A stretch of DNA of 64,000 bases from Clostridiales bacterium (GTDB lineage Bacteria; Bacillota; Clostridia; Saccharofermentanales; Saccharofermentanaceae), in the NCBI GenBank assembly GCA_017617995.1, contig JAFZVE010000038.1, forward strand, positions 124,001 to 188,000, in the 5' to 3' direction. Numbering within the stretch: position 1 is the first letter of the stretch; each line of letters begins with the position of its first letter. Both the position numbers and the translations under genes were made by a program. Shown here piece after piece: positions 47,498 to 58,013 of this stretch. A model generated the notes under the pieces. It searched no databases, was not told where the DNA came from, and saw only the letters and a program-made list of their open reading frames with translations.

Positions 47498-48451
47498 TCA
47501 GGCGTTTTTCATCAGTTCTCTCTTGATCTTGCGTTCCGCCTTCGCCTCGATCTGGCGGATACGTTCGCGTGTCACATCGAAATGTACGCCGATTTCTTCA
47601 AGGGTGTGCTGACGTTCCCCGTCAAAACCATAGCGCAGACGAATCACGGTCTTCTCCCTGGCATCGAGGACCTTCTCCATAATGGCCTCGATCTTCTCAC
47701 GAAGAAGTGTGCCTTCCACAGTCTCTTCCGGAGTCGGCGTGCCACTATCCTGCACGAAATCGCCCAGGGTCGTATCGCCCTCTTCTCCGACCGGCTTATC
47801 GGTCGAGACCGGATCCTGGCTCATCTCGCGAAGGTCTCTCAGTTTCTTCAGAGACCAGCCGAGGCTCTTAGCAAGTTCCTCATCCGAAGGCTCTCGCCCC
47901 AGTTCCTGTGTCAGTTCGCGGATACGGCGGTTCATACGGATGACCGACTCGTGCGCATGGACCGGAAGACGGATCAGGCGCGATTTCTCGGAGATGGCGC
48001 GCGTGATGCCCTGACGGATCCACCACGTCGCATAGGTACTGAACTTGTAGCCCTTGGTATAGTCATACTTGCCGACCGCCTTCATCAGGCCGATATTGCC
48101 CTCCTCGATGAGGTCGAGGATAGGCATACCGGAAGAGGTATATCTCTTCGCGATCGAGACGACCAGACGAAGGTTGCAGTTGATCAGTGTCTCTCTTGCT
48201 TCCTGATCACCCATCGCGACACGGCGCGCGATCTCCAGCTCCTCCTCGGGAGAAAGAAGCGGAAAACGTCCGATATCCTGCATGTACATCTTCGTGGAAT
48301 CATCGATATAACCTGTACCGGAAACCTCCTGCTCCGCATCAGATCCATCGGTTTCTTCCTGCATAGCGGAAAGGACAGTTTCCTCGTCAGAGACAAGGAT
48401 ATCCTTCTCATCAAGCATAGCGTTCAGATCCATAGAGGGAATAGTAGACAT
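47498..48451 (-). CDS. Second sigma-70 family factor (RpoD-like, group 1/2)
   Basis: 317 aa. Regions 1.2 to 4.2 are complete: [60 protein letters not shown] and the [23 protein letters not shown]. It lacks a recognisable region 1.1 and the RHPSR...KDY ending of rpoD, and ends KIKRELMKN instead. It is therefore an alternative housekeeping-like sigma, comparable to RpoS/HrdB-group factors. It has a strong AAAGGAGG site. It lies only about 1.5 kb from rpoD. Confidence 0.92.
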   Translation of the reverse strand: MSTIPSMDLNAMLDEKDILVSDEETVLSAMQEETDGSDAEQEVSGTGYIDDSTKMYMQDIGRFPLLSPEEELEIARRVAMGDQEARETLINCNLRLVVSIAKRYTSSGMPILDLIEEGNIGLMKAVGKYDYTKGYKFSTYATWWIRQGITRAISEKSRLIRLPVHAHESVIRMNRRIRELTQELGREPSDEELAKSLGWSLKKLRDLREMSQDPVSTDKPVGEEGDTTLGDFVQDSGTPTPEETVEGTLLREKIEAIMEKVLDAREKTVIRLRYGFDGERQHTLEEIGVHFDVTRERIRQIEAKAERKIKRELMKNA

Positions 48452-48650
48452 ATGTACATCATCCTCCTTTGTACATTACGTGTGGGTGAAATGGGAAATA
48501 AGTTGTAAACGGGTTTGTGAAAATGTGTTTTATCTGGAAATAAACCCAGAATATATTGTATTATGGATTCTGAAAACCGCAAGAACGGAAAAGTCACCAA
48601 TAATAGGTGGCTTCCTCCAACACTTGTTTGTGTAACTTGCACAAAATGGA

Positions 48651-51600
48651 TCAGATATCGATGGCCAGGCCGTCGCGGATCAGCCAAATGATCTTGCGCT
48701 TTACCCTCTTTCCCGTGGCGGCCGTGATCGCTTCCGCATACATATCGATCTGCTTCTTATGGCGCTTCACGACTTCTTCCGTTTTCTCTTTAATATCTCC
48801 CCGGATACGGTCGGATTTATAGTCGATCAGAACGGCTTCTCCATCACGATCGATGAACCAGCAGTCGATCATACCCTGTACCAGAGTGTACTCGTGCTCA
48901 CCGGATGCCGGAGTCTCTCTGCCTTCCGTTTTCTTCCTGTAAAGACAAGCCAGCGCAAATGGGATCTCACGGAACGGTCCGCGTCCGCTGTCCTCCTCTG
49001 CCGAAGCGATCGCTTCGCAGATATCACTGTCGAGAAACTTCTGCATACATGTTGAAAATGGCAGAAGCACCTCGATCTGATCCTGCGATATCATGCCGTA
49101 GTCGCAAAGTTTCCGAAGCTCGGCTTCCCAGTCCGGTGACGGACTGTTCTTACGGATGCCCGTGAAATCAAGATACTGCCAGGCACTGTGAAGAAGTGTA
49201 CCCAGTTCGGTCGCCGAATATCCGGATCCCTTCCACTTCTCTTCACTTTCATGGACACGCATATTCACGGATTCCAGCGTCATCTCTTCCGTATCGTCAT
49301 CCGTTTCTTCCTTATTCATCAGACGCTGCATCTCACTTACCGTAGACTTGGCCGGAATCAGATCCAGATCTGCCCACTGCTCATCACCGGCCGAGAGCAT
49401 CGAGAATCTCTTCTTCTCGTCAGAAGTCAGGATCTCTTCCATATCGATCTTTCTGGCCTCTTCGTACACATCCTTATCCGGAGTACCTTCTTCGACCACA
49501 CTTGCCGCCAGACTCTTCCCATCCGATACGAGCAGCGCCAGGTCCGGTCGGCCCGGCTTCGGGTCCGGGCTTGAGAACTCGAGATCCCCCTCGGCCACCT
49601 CTACCTGATGCAGCACCGGTGCGACCCATGTAGGATATCTTCTTATGAGTGCCGCCATCAGTCTTTGGAAATGGCTCCCGAGTTTCCACATCGTTGTGTA
49701 GGGAAGCTTCTGTCCCGGGGGACACGAGAGCACTTCTTCGACCCAGCTACATCCCGAGATACAGTCTTCTTTCGAACGTTTCACTACCGCCACAATGAAC
49801 AACTTCTTCTCTGCACGGGTCATCGCCACATAGAGTAGGCGGATCTTCTCGGCTTCCGTCTCACGGCGATCCTCCACATTCAACATGAAGAAATCGTGCG
49901 GTTCATATCTCGCCTGCCAGTCAGGCCGGTAACAGATCGCCGCCATCTCACCCTTCTCATTCAGGCGCACAGGAGAACTGTCCGTGCGTGGAGAAGACTG
50001 AAGTCCACAGAGGAATACATACGGGAACTCGAGGCCCTTACTCTTATGGATCGTCATACATCGCACCACGTTTTCCAGCGACGCCGACAGTTCGATCTCC
50101 GTTTTCGAGTCTTTCTGTGCATCCATCTCTTCGATATATCCGACGAAAGCACGAAGACCGGATCTTCTGGTCGTATCGAAACGCGCCGCCCACTCAGCCA
50201 GCGACATCAGCGCGAAATAGCGTTCCTCGCCGTTTCGGCCGTTTCTTACGGTCTTCGGATAGTCGGTCGCCGCATAGACATGCTCGAGCCATTTCGTCAT
50301 GGACATCTGCATCGCCCACGTGCGAAGATCGTTGATGAAGCTTAGGAAATCCCGGACTTTCTTTCCAAGTTCCGTTTCGTCTTTTTCCGCGAAGAACTGG
50401 ACCTTCTCACAGAACAGGAGTCCTCTCTTATCATTCTTATCCGCGAACAGGCGCATCGTAAGAAGATCTCTGTCCGAGAAGCGGGCCTGCGGAATATCGG
50501 ACTTCATAACAGATGCCAGCGGGATATCCACCAGCATATTATCCGTGATACGGGCCAGGTCGATCATGACTCTAAGATCCGGATGCTGGAGGATATTCCC
50601 GAGATACGGACCTCTCGCGGGGATCCCGCACGCACTGAGCATATCTGCTGCCTTCATCGCAGCCTCGTTTGTCGTCGTAAGGATCGCACAGTCCTTATAA
50701 GAGAAACCGGGAAGCTTCGACAGTTCGCGGATCTTGTTTGCGATGATCAGCGACTCCTTCTCTACATTTCTGACATTCTGTTCTTCCGAATCGTCAGTAT
50801 CGTCATCCTGCATTCCTCCGGTCTTCTCACCGTTCTCTTCCTTCTTCTCCGTTTCCCACGTATCCTCCGCGATGATCACGGTCACGGGAGAGCCGGAAGT
50901 CTCCACATACTTTTCAGGACTTAGTCCCGGATTCAGGGCATGGGTCGCATCGTATTCGATATCCGCAAATTCCTTTCCCATGATCTCGTCAAAGACTTCG
51001 TTCGCGATCGTAAGCACGCCCGGCACACTTCGGAAGTTATCTTTCAGGGTATAGAGTGTGCCGCTGTCTTTCCTGCCGTACTTCTCACAGCGGTCGAGGA
51101 ACATCTGCGGCTTTGCATGACGGAAGCGGTAGATGCTCTGCTTCACATCGCCCACGAAGAACACGTTATCTCTGGCGAAACACTGCACGATCGCATCCTG
51201 CACACCGCTGTTGTCCTGATACTCATCGATATAGATCTCATCGAAAAGATCGCGGTAATACGACGCCACTTCTTCTTTCGAAAGAAGCATAAGGGCCATC
51301 TGTTCCTGGTCGGTAAAGTCCAGAGACGATTCCTTTCTCTTCTTCTCCGCATATCTCTCGTCGGCTGCAAGGACCACCTCAAAATACCGAAGAAGTACGG
51401 GAAACATACTCTGCGCCTCTTCACGAAGTTCCGCTTCAGTCTTTCCGAAGAAGAAACGGAAATACTTGTTGACCATCTTGAAAATATCGTCGTTTTTCTT
51501 GACGCCCGTCAGTATATATGCCAGTTCATAGAAAGGACCCAGTTCCTCGATAAAATCGATAAGTGAAGCATCACAGCCCTTCGCACGCCTTGCATCCGGA

Positions 51601-52604
51601 AACTTATCAGACGGTTTTCTCGCTGCCAGAGCCACCAGATCGTCCCACTTGGGATCCGGTGTGCGGAGGATATACTCGCCCATTCCGGCCACAAAAAGGA
51701 GCCACTCCTTCCAATCCTTCACGCGCTGCTCGCAGACCTTCTTATCCTTCACGAAGATAACATCATCCACGCGCATAAGATTCATCCGGACAGACGGCAG
51801 TCTCTCTTCGATCAGCGAGCGGAGCGTCTCCATGACTCTTCCGTAAAAAGGTGCCGAAAGAGGATCGTCTGCTTCCGCCATCTTTCTCTGAAGGTTTTCG
51901 ATCATCCACTGTCTGTAAGATGGGAGGCTGCGGAGATAGTCGAGTTTATGCATCATGTCGTCCTTGAGGCTTCTGTCATCACGGCCGGTTCCCAGCGAAG
52001 TCGCCATCGTGATGAACTGTTCTGCCCACTCCTTACGCGTCACGCCCGTATCCAGAAGTGCACACGGCCACTCACCCTTCTTCCCGGACTCCATCGTTTC
52101 CGCTCCCCATGCTGCATCCTCGTCCGTCTTTTCCGCAAGAAGATACGCTTCCGCGAATACTTCATCGAAAGATTCGCGAAGCAGGATCGCCTTATGTGTC
52201 TCATCCAGGATCGTGCTCTGCGGTTCGATCAGAAGATCGCCCTTCTCATCACGGGCCTGTGCCGAGAAACTGCCGATCACCTTCACACAGAAGGCGTCGA
52301 TCGTGGAGATAAAGGCAGAGGGGAGCATCGCGATCTGACCGCTCAGATACTTTCTCATTTCTCGGTCCGTCGTCTGTGCCAGAACGGCACGAAGTTTCTC
52401 TTCGAGCTTCGCACTCATATTGGCTGCCGCGGCATTCGTAAATGTCATGACCAGCATCCGGTCGACACTCAATTCACGCTTCAGGATGCGCGCGACGATA
52501 CGCTCCGTCATGACGGTCGTTTTTCCCGAACCGGCAGCGGCGCTGACGAGCAGATTACCGGACTTTGCAATAATAATATCGGACTGTTCACTTGTCGGCT
52601 TCAT
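48651..52604 (-). CDS. addA: ATP-dependent helicase/nuclease subunit A
   Basis: 1317 aa. The UvrD-type helicase has Walker A SAAAGSGKTTVMTERI, Walker B EIYIDEYQDNSGVQD, motif III FVGDVKQSIYRFRHA and motif V MTIHKSKGLEFPYVFLCG. The C-terminal RecB-type nuclease domain contains DGEAVLIDYKSDRI. With AddB it resects double-strand breaks to a Chi-like site for RecA. It starts inside the end of addB (17-base overlap). The gap after it (48452-48650) holds a short hairpin at 48603-48618 and the leader of the sigma gene. Confidence 0.97.
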   Translation of the reverse strand: MKPTSEQSDIIIAKSGNLLVSAAAGSGKTTVMTERIVARILKRELSVDRMLVMTFTNAAAANMSAKLEEKLRAVLAQTTDREMRKYLSGQIAMLPSAFISTIDAFCVKVIGSFSAQARDEKGDLLIEPQSTILDETHKAILLRESFDEVFAEAYLLAEKTDEDAAWGAETMESGKKGEWPCALLDTGVTRKEWAEQFITMATSLGTGRDDRSLKDDMMHKLDYLRSLPSYRQWMIENLQRKMAEADDPLSAPFYGRVMETLRSLIEERLPSVRMNLMRVDDVIFVKDKKVCEQRVKDWKEWLLFVAGMGEYILRTPDPKWDDLVALAARKPSDKFPDARRAKGCDASLIDFIEELGPFYELAYILTGVKKNDDIFKMVNKYFRFFFGKTEAELREEAQSMFPVLLRYFEVVLAADERYAEKKRKESSLDFTDQEQMALMLLSKEEVASYYRDLFDEIYIDEYQDNSGVQDAIVQCFARDNVFFVGDVKQSIYRFRHAKPQMFLDRCEKYGRKDSGTLYTLKDNFRSVPGVLTIANEVFDEIMGKEFADIEYDATHALNPGLSPEKYVETSGSPVTVIIAEDTWETEKKEENGEKTGGMQDDDTDDSEEQNVRNVEKESLIIANKIRELSKLPGFSYKDCAILTTTNEAAMKAADMLSACGIPARGPYLGNILQHPDLRVMIDLARITDNMLVDIPLASVMKSDIPQARFSDRDLLTMRLFADKNDKRGLLFCEKVQFFAEKDETELGKKVRDFLSFINDLRTWAMQMSMTKWLEHVYAATDYPKTVRNGRNGEERYFALMSLAEWAARFDTTRRSGLRAFVGYIEEMDAQKDSKTEIELSASLENVVRCMTIHKSKGLEFPYVFLCGLQSSPRTDSSPVRLNEKGEMAAICYRPDWQARYEPHDFFMLNVEDRRETEAEKIRLLYVAMTRAEKKLFIVAVVKRSKEDCISGCSWVEEVLSCPPGQKLPYTTMWKLGSHFQRLMAALIRRYPTWVAPVLHQVEVAEGDLEFSSPDPKPGRPDLALLVSDGKSLAASVVEEGTPDKDVYEEARKIDMEEILTSDEKKRFSMLSAGDEQWADLDLIPAKSTVSEMQRLMNKEETDDDTEEMTLESVNMRVHESEEKWKGSGYSATELGTLLHSAWQYLDFTGIRKNSPSPDWEAELRKLCDYGMISQDQIEVLLPFSTCMQKFLDSDICEAIASAEEDSGRGPFREIPFALACLYRKKTEGRETPASGEHEYTLVQGMIDCWFIDRDGEAVLIDYKSDRIRGDIKEKTEEVVKRHKKQIDMYAEAITAATGKRVKRKIIWLIRDGLAIDI

Positions 52605-55600
52605 CCTTCTTCTCTCCTTCCTTAAGTTTCTCCCAGAATGAGTCTTTCTTTCCGTCAGGTCCGCCCTTCACCATCGGGAACTTCGGAAGTGACGTATACT
52701 GCGGTGTATCCTGATCCTGATTACATACCGCAGCAAAAGCACACGTGCTGCAGTTGAGGAACGGCTGCTTCGAGAACTTACCGGGTTTTGACGGGAAACT
52801 TCCTCCAAACAGAAGCTCGCAGTTCTCCTTGATTCTCTTTATGGCCAGTTTGCCGGCCAGAAGCATATCCTCCGAGGTCGCCGCCATCGAGAACGTCCCA
52901 CCCCGATAGGAAGTCTTCAGCGAGGATTCCCTCGCCGCCCGGATATTCTCCTCACTAAATGCCTGCCCCAGAAGCGGGGATTTATCATTGGCAGTCGTCA
53001 CCCGAAGATACGATACACCCAGCGGAGAGTAGTCTTTTCTGAAAAGCTGTTTGTAGATATACATATACGCCAGAAGCTGCACGCTCTCGCCCGCATAGAT
53101 CGCGTCATAATCGATCTTCTTCGTGCCGGTCTTATAGTCGAGGATCCGGAATGACTTCGTCACAGGATCCGTATCCACACGGTCGATCGTCCCCTGGAAA
53201 GCGACCGTCCTTCCGTCATCGAGTTTGATCTCGTAAGGCGGGACCTCTCCCTTTCCAAAATCCTGTTCGAAAACATCCGGCATACATCCATCGAGACGGA
53301 TCCGGTCGAAGACCTCCTGCAGGGTTTCCGACACACTTCGGATGATCCTTCCGTCTGCCTCTTTCTTCATGGCCGGATCTTCGCTGAAGACATAATGTCC
53401 GGAAGTATAGGCATCCGCCAGAAGTGCTCGTGCCCAGGACATCTTATCGCGCGTGACGAACTCGACCCGCACGGCTTCTTTCTCCTCACCGGTTGCAGCT
53501 GCATCGATCCGGATCTTAAACTCGGAAACTGCATGCTCGACCATCTCATGGGCGATCGTACCGATATCCGTATAGGCCAGGGACTGCACCTTCCGCTCTT
53601 CGACCTTCAGGATCTTCTCGCAGAAATACTTATACGGGCACATCACGTACGACTCGATCGCAGAGACACTCATGTGGAGGTCCCCCGCGAATCTCTCCAT
53701 GATTTCTTCCTTCGGGATCGAAAGAAGCGGAGACTTCTCTTTTATTTCCGACAGATCTTCTCTTCCGAAGTACTCCTTCCAGATCTGAAGGGCTTTCTTC
53801 ACCTCTTCCTCACCGGCGGGGATCCTTCCGGTCAGCACTTCGCGAAGATAATCGCGCATGCGCTCGGCGCGGAGAATACGTGGATCGGTGATCGAAAGAT
53901 TTTCCATGGATATTGCCGAGATAGAAGGATAATTCTCCTTCACGAAGAGAACCATGGACGAGAGCTCCACATTATTCTGCATCGTGAAGATGATCCGGTC
54001 CGTCGGGACCTGCAGCATCGCACAAGCCGTGAAGAAATCCGAATACGCCTGATCCTTGGCATGGTTCGGGAACTCGATTGAGAGTTTCTCGGAGATCATC
54101 TCACGTTCCCGGTTCTTAAGATATCCTTCTGACGGAGACGAAAACGGGAAATTACTTCTGGCCGGACCCACGACGAACATCGCCCGGCAGGGGCGCCGGT
54201 ATGCATTCCCGGGATCGGTCACGGTGATCTGATCGACAAAGGAAGGAATCTTACGGAGTTTCTTAGAAGAAACCGCCGAGAGAACAGCCTCGCAGAAGTT
54301 GTCCGTACTGATATCGAAATCACCGATCTCACCGGCGAGCGCACGAAGCGCATCGTCCAGGGTGTTATAGGATGCGGCCAGCACAAGTGCCGCCTCCTGG
54401 TTTCCGGCTTTCGCCCATTCATTCACAAGTTCTTCGACACGCTCGTGAAGCGGGGCAATCATATCGTGAAGCGCAACGGCCTTATCCTTACACTTGCCGC
54501 GCTTCGTCAGTGTCCGGATGTTTCTGTCCAGTTCCGAAAGAGCGGAAGCGACAGGCGCGAAATACTTCTTCTCGCCGTCATTTGAAGCATAGGACAGACA
54601 ATCGAGCATCTTCGCTCTTGTCTTGATTCCATGGAGGAGACAGTAGTTCTCGAAGCGGTTGACCATGACCGGCGAGAGAGCCACAAATCCGCTTCTCATC
54701 CAGTTCATCACAAAAGAGACCTTCCAGTTATACCGGCACAGGTCGAGGATCGCCTGCACATACTGGATCCAGGCCGTCCCCATCAGGCGGGACGAGGAAT
54801 CGAGAAAAGCATCGAGTCCATATCTTGAGAAAGCGGCGTGAAGACTGCTCTCGTATTTTCCCTGATCACACATCACGACGGTAATATCCCGGTAGTGATA
54901 CCCTTCGTTAAGGACCATCTCGCGGATACGCGCCGCCACATATTCCAGTTCGTCATTGATCTGCTGGAAGACACGGATCTCGACCGGCGCGAGGAAATCC
55001 TTATCTTCCTCTTTCTTTCCCGCACGCAGAGAATAGTCGCGGCAGATTTTCGTAAGAGCCGGATCTTGTCTGCTCACACCCTCAATTTTTTCCTTCGAAG
55101 TGAAGGGTACGAGCTTACCGAAATACTCGACCGTCTTATTTCCGAAGTGGCAGAGGTCGTTATCCGTCCCCTCGCCTCCGAGATCGGAAACCGCTGTGAT
55201 CGTTACCTCCCGGGCTACCTGGGCAAGCAGTGTAACAATGTTATATTCCTCCGGAGTGAAGACACGGCTCTCCGCAAAGCCGAGGATCCAGACGGATGTA
55301 TCACGGAGAAAGGCGAGACGCTTCAGAGGCCAGGTCTTCGTCTCCGGCGCATCGGCCCTATAGAGCTCGAGCACCTCCGCGAGGCGCTTCATCGAATAGC
55401 GCTCCGGTGCGAATCCGTATGCCGCACGTGCTTCATCGAGCTTCTCCATGAGGCGTCCGAAATCGGCGATCTTCTGCGCGCTCATCGGATCGATCCCCTC
55501 GCCGCTCATCTGAAGGAGCATCTCCGGAGAGATATTATACCGGTAAAAATCACCGAGAACTTCGTCGATATCCAGAACCGAACCGACACGCCCGGCGAAG

Positions 55601-55953
55601 CGCGACAGCTGCGGGAATGCTTCTTCATTTTCATTCAGGATACGATGTATAAGGATCGTTCTGGCGACCGGATCCATCGATCTTCCGCCGGCTCCGCCCA
55701 CCTCACTGATCACACGATAGGCAAAACGTGAGAAACTGACGACATCGATCATCATGAAAGCGGAATTCTCCCCGCTTCCCTTCTTTTCCTTAAGGAGCTC
55801 GATATAGCGGCGTTCTACTTCCGCCTTCATCTTCTCGGGAACGATAATATAGCCTCTTTTGGTCGGCCAACGTACGGCTTCGTCACAGATCCTGCCGAGG
55901 GCGCCGTCAAGCAGGGCGCCGGGATTCTCGCCGTATAGCAGATGAAAAGCCAT
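52588..55953 (-). CDS. addB: ATP-dependent helicase/nuclease subunit B
   Basis: 1121 aa. The C-terminal nuclease has FRILDYKTGTKKID, and the 4Fe-4S cluster is formed by CPYKYFC and the later CSTCAFAAVC, as in Bacillus AddB. The family N-terminus normally has a Walker A loop (GRSGSGKT). Here it reads YGENPGALLDGAL, so the lysine is missing and this site probably does not bind ATP. VPEKMKAEVERRYIELLKEK follows as in the family. AGGAGG lies 8 bases ahead of the ATG. addB and addA form an operon. Confidence 0.93.
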   Translation of the reverse strand: MAFHLLYGENPGALLDGALGRICDEAVRWPTKRGYIIVPEKMKAEVERRYIELLKEKKGSGENSAFMMIDVVSFSRFAYRVISEVGGAGGRSMDPVARTILIHRILNENEEAFPQLSRFAGRVGSVLDIDEVLGDFYRYNISPEMLLQMSGEGIDPMSAQKIADFGRLMEKLDEARAAYGFAPERYSMKRLAEVLELYRADAPETKTWPLKRLAFLRDTSVWILGFAESRVFTPEEYNIVTLLAQVAREVTITAVSDLGGEGTDNDLCHFGNKTVEYFGKLVPFTSKEKIEGVSRQDPALTKICRDYSLRAGKKEEDKDFLAPVEIRVFQQINDELEYVAARIREMVLNEGYHYRDITVVMCDQGKYESSLHAAFSRYGLDAFLDSSSRLMGTAWIQYVQAILDLCRYNWKVSFVMNWMRSGFVALSPVMVNRFENYCLLHGIKTRAKMLDCLSYASNDGEKKYFAPVASALSELDRNIRTLTKRGKCKDKAVALHDMIAPLHERVEELVNEWAKAGNQEAALVLAASYNTLDDALRALAGEIGDFDISTDNFCEAVLSAVSSKKLRKIPSFVDQITVTDPGNAYRRPCRAMFVVGPARSNFPFSSPSEGYLKNREREMISEKLSIEFPNHAKDQAYSDFFTACAMLQVPTDRIIFTMQNNVELSSMVLFVKENYPSISAISMENLSITDPRILRAERMRDYLREVLTGRIPAGEEEVKKALQIWKEYFGREDLSEIKEKSPLLSIPKEEIMERFAGDLHMSVSAIESYVMCPYKYFCEKILKVEERKVQSLAYTDIGTIAHEMVEHAVSEFKIRIDAAATGEEKEAVRVEFVTRDKMSWARALLADAYTSGHYVFSEDPAMKKEADGRIIRSVSETLQEVFDRIRLDGCMPDVFEQDFGKGEVPPYEIKLDDGRTVAFQGTIDRVDTDPVTKSFRILDYKTGTKKIDYDAIYAGESVQLLAYMYIYKQLFRKDYSPLGVSYLRVTTANDKSPLLGQAFSEENIRAARESSLKTSYRGGTFSMAATSEDMLLAGKLAIKRIKENCELLFGGSFPSKPGKFSKQPFLNCSTCAFAAVCNQDQDTPQYTSLPKFPMVKGGPDGKKDSFWEKLKEGEKKDEADK

Positions 55954-55976
55954 GATACTTACCTCCTAAAGAATTA

Positions 55977-57818
55977 TCAGAGGGTATCCAGATTCTGTCC
56001 GTTCGCTGCCTTCATAGTCGTACCGGCCTTAGCAAGTCTCTCCTCGATCGCCTTCTGCTCCTGAGGACGCTTCACCTTCAAGGTCGTAGTCTTCACCATC
56101 TCCGTCTCCGAGAAGACGAAATAGTGGATCGCCTTATACGACGGCATCTGATGATTGACTTCCTTCATCTTCGCACTCAAGTATTCACGAATCGCGTTAT
56201 CACCTGCGGTGGTGTCCGGATTCGGGAGATTCTCACCGATGACCTTACGGTCGATCAGGAGCTTGGCGCAGATATCGACTGCATCCTTCTCATCCTTGCC
56301 GCCCCAGACGAAGGCCTCCTTCACACCGGGGATGTTATTGAGGAGAGATTCCATCTCCTCCGGGAAAGCTTTCTTTCCGTTGGTAAGGACGATCATGGAC
56401 TTCACACGACCCGTGATATGGAGGCACCCCTTCTTATCGAGGTATCCCATGTCGCCGGTGTGGAACCATCCGTCTTCCTCGAGTACTTCTGCCGTAGCTT
56501 CCGGATTCTCATAGTAACCCTGCATGACACAATCACTCTTAGATAATATCTCGCCAACTGTCCCAATTTTTGGACTGTCTGTATCGATCTTCACTTCGAC
56601 GCCGGTGATCGGTCTGCCGACACTGCCGTAGACGTTGCACTTCGAGGTCGTAACCGCAATAACCGGAGAGGTCTCCGTGAGGCCATAGCCCATCAGGAAC
56701 TCGAATCCCCAGTTATTGAAATCTTCGATATAGTTCTTACTGATACCGGCGCCGCCGATAACGATGAGGCGCAGGTGTCCGCCGAGCTTCTTGATGATCG
56801 ACGAGAAGAACACACGGCGCAGGTCGATCTTGAATTTCCTGAGGAAGTTACTGACCGGGATCAGCACATCGATGATCTGGCCCTTACCGGATTCCTCGAT
56901 ACCGGTCTTGATCTTGCCGTGGATATTCTCGAAAAGAAGCGGCACGGAGATACAGGCCTCGACATGCCACTCATTCAGGTTCTTTACGATATAGCGGAGG
57001 CCGTCCGAGAAGCAGATGCAGCATCCACGTACCAGCATGAAATACTCGCAGGTATTTTCGAAGGTGTGATGAAGCGGCAGGATCGAGAAGATCCTCTCTC
57101 CCGGATGAAGTGTCAGCGTCGTAGAGATCGCATAGACATTCGACATGATGTTCTTATGGGAAAGCATGACGCCCTTACTCATCGCGGTCGTACCGGATGT
57201 GAAGAGGATGATGCGGGTCTCTTCCGGATCGATCGCGACACGTCTCATGATGCTCGAGCCACCCTCGACAGACTGTCTTCCCTCTTCGATCCAGTCCTTT
57301 ATATCCACGAACCGGGGATCATCCTTCGGGAACTCGAGATTGGCCGCGATATACTCGGTGCACATGCAGACATATTTCTGCACCTTCACACCGTTTTCTT
57401 TCTCATTCTTCGCGATATTCAGGATCATCTCGTGATGCTTCTGGTGATAGAAAAGCACATCGACCTTACCGCGGATGAGGAGATTGATCAGCTCCTGCTC
57501 CGGGAGCAGACGGTCCAGGGGAAGGCCCACAGAACCGGAACTCAGGATCGCCGAGTAGGAGACCATCCACTCGTAAGCATTCTCACCTACGACACCCAGG
57601 TGTTTACCCTGGAAACCGTTGAGGCTGATGGCCTCAGCCACATATTCGACATCTGATGCGAAATCGTTATAGGTCTTATGGATCTCCGCCTCAGTAGGCT
57701 TTCTTCGGAATACAAATGCGTCTTTCGTGGCAAATTTTTCCTTCGAACCCAGTATCAGATCGCGCATCGTCTCATAACGAACGCCCTCATGTAGTGGTTT
57801 TCCGACTATGCTCGCCAT
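55977..57818 (-). CDS. AMP-dependent acyl ligase (long-chain fatty acid activating)
   Basis: 613 aa. The ANL superfamily motifs are clear: P-loop ILFTSGTTAMSKGVMLSHKN, A5 motif GYGLTETSPV, A7 GWFHTGDMGY and A10-like catalytic Lys in VKTTTLKVKRPQE. It activates a carboxylic acid as acyl-AMP and transfers it to CoA or to ACP. Start at 57818 is set by GGAGG upstream. It lies opposite plsC, and acp is close by. Fatty-acid activation for membrane lipid synthesis is likely, possibly as an acyl-ACP synthetase; the acceptor cannot be told. Confidence 0.85.
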   Translation of the reverse strand: MASIVGKPLHEGVRYETMRDLILGSKEKFATKDAFVFRRKPTEAEIHKTYNDFASDVEYVAEAISLNGFQGKHLGVVGENAYEWMVSYSAILSSGSVGLPLDRLLPEQELINLLIRGKVDVLFYHQKHHEMILNIAKNEKENGVKVQKYVCMCTEYIAANLEFPKDDPRFVDIKDWIEEGRQSVEGGSSIMRRVAIDPEETRIILFTSGTTAMSKGVMLSHKNIMSNVYAISTTLTLHPGERIFSILPLHHTFENTCEYFMLVRGCCICFSDGLRYIVKNLNEWHVEACISVPLLFENIHGKIKTGIEESGKGQIIDVLIPVSNFLRKFKIDLRRVFFSSIIKKLGGHLRLIVIGGAGISKNYIEDFNNWGFEFLMGYGLTETSPVIAVTTSKCNVYGSVGRPITGVEVKIDTDSPKIGTVGEILSKSDCVMQGYYENPEATAEVLEEDGWFHTGDMGYLDKKGCLHITGRVKSMIVLTNGKKAFPEEMESLLNNIPGVKEAFVWGGKDEKDAVDICAKLLIDRKVIGENLPNPDTTAGDNAIREYLSAKMKEVNHQMPSYKAIHYFVFSETEMVKTTTLKVKRPQEQKAIEERLAKAGTTMKAANGQNLDTL

Positions 57819-57892
57819 AAATCCTCCGTCACGGCAGAAAATTCCGACACAGACTTCCTCACGCATCTGTACGCAGTTTATGATGATACCAC

Positions 57893-57996
57893 TTTCTTGC
57901 TCGCAAGTCCATCTTTTCCGAAAATATTTTGAGTATCAAAATAATTCTTCAAAAGCACTGTCGCACGTGCGTTTTACGTGATTTTCGAGCAAGAAA
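57893..57996. repeat. 11-base inverted repeat in the divergent lipid promoter region
   Basis: TTTCTTGCTCG (57893-57903) and its exact complement CGAGCAAGAAA (57986-57996) flank an 82-base A+T-rich segment that contains the FabT-like palindrome. It may form a DNA or RNA structure or a pair of binding sites; the role is unknown. Confidence 0.4.
57926..57942. promoter_or_regulatory. FabT-like palindromic operator
   Basis: ATTTTGA, 3 bases, TCAAAAT is a perfect 7-base palindrome of the TTTGA-n3-TCAAA type known for FabT, the MarR-family regulator of fatty-acid genes in streptococci. It lies between the divergent acyl ligase and plsC genes, and a MarR gene beside acp is 2.2 kb away. Confidence 0.5.
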
Positions 57997-58013
57997 AATA
58001 TATATAATATCAA

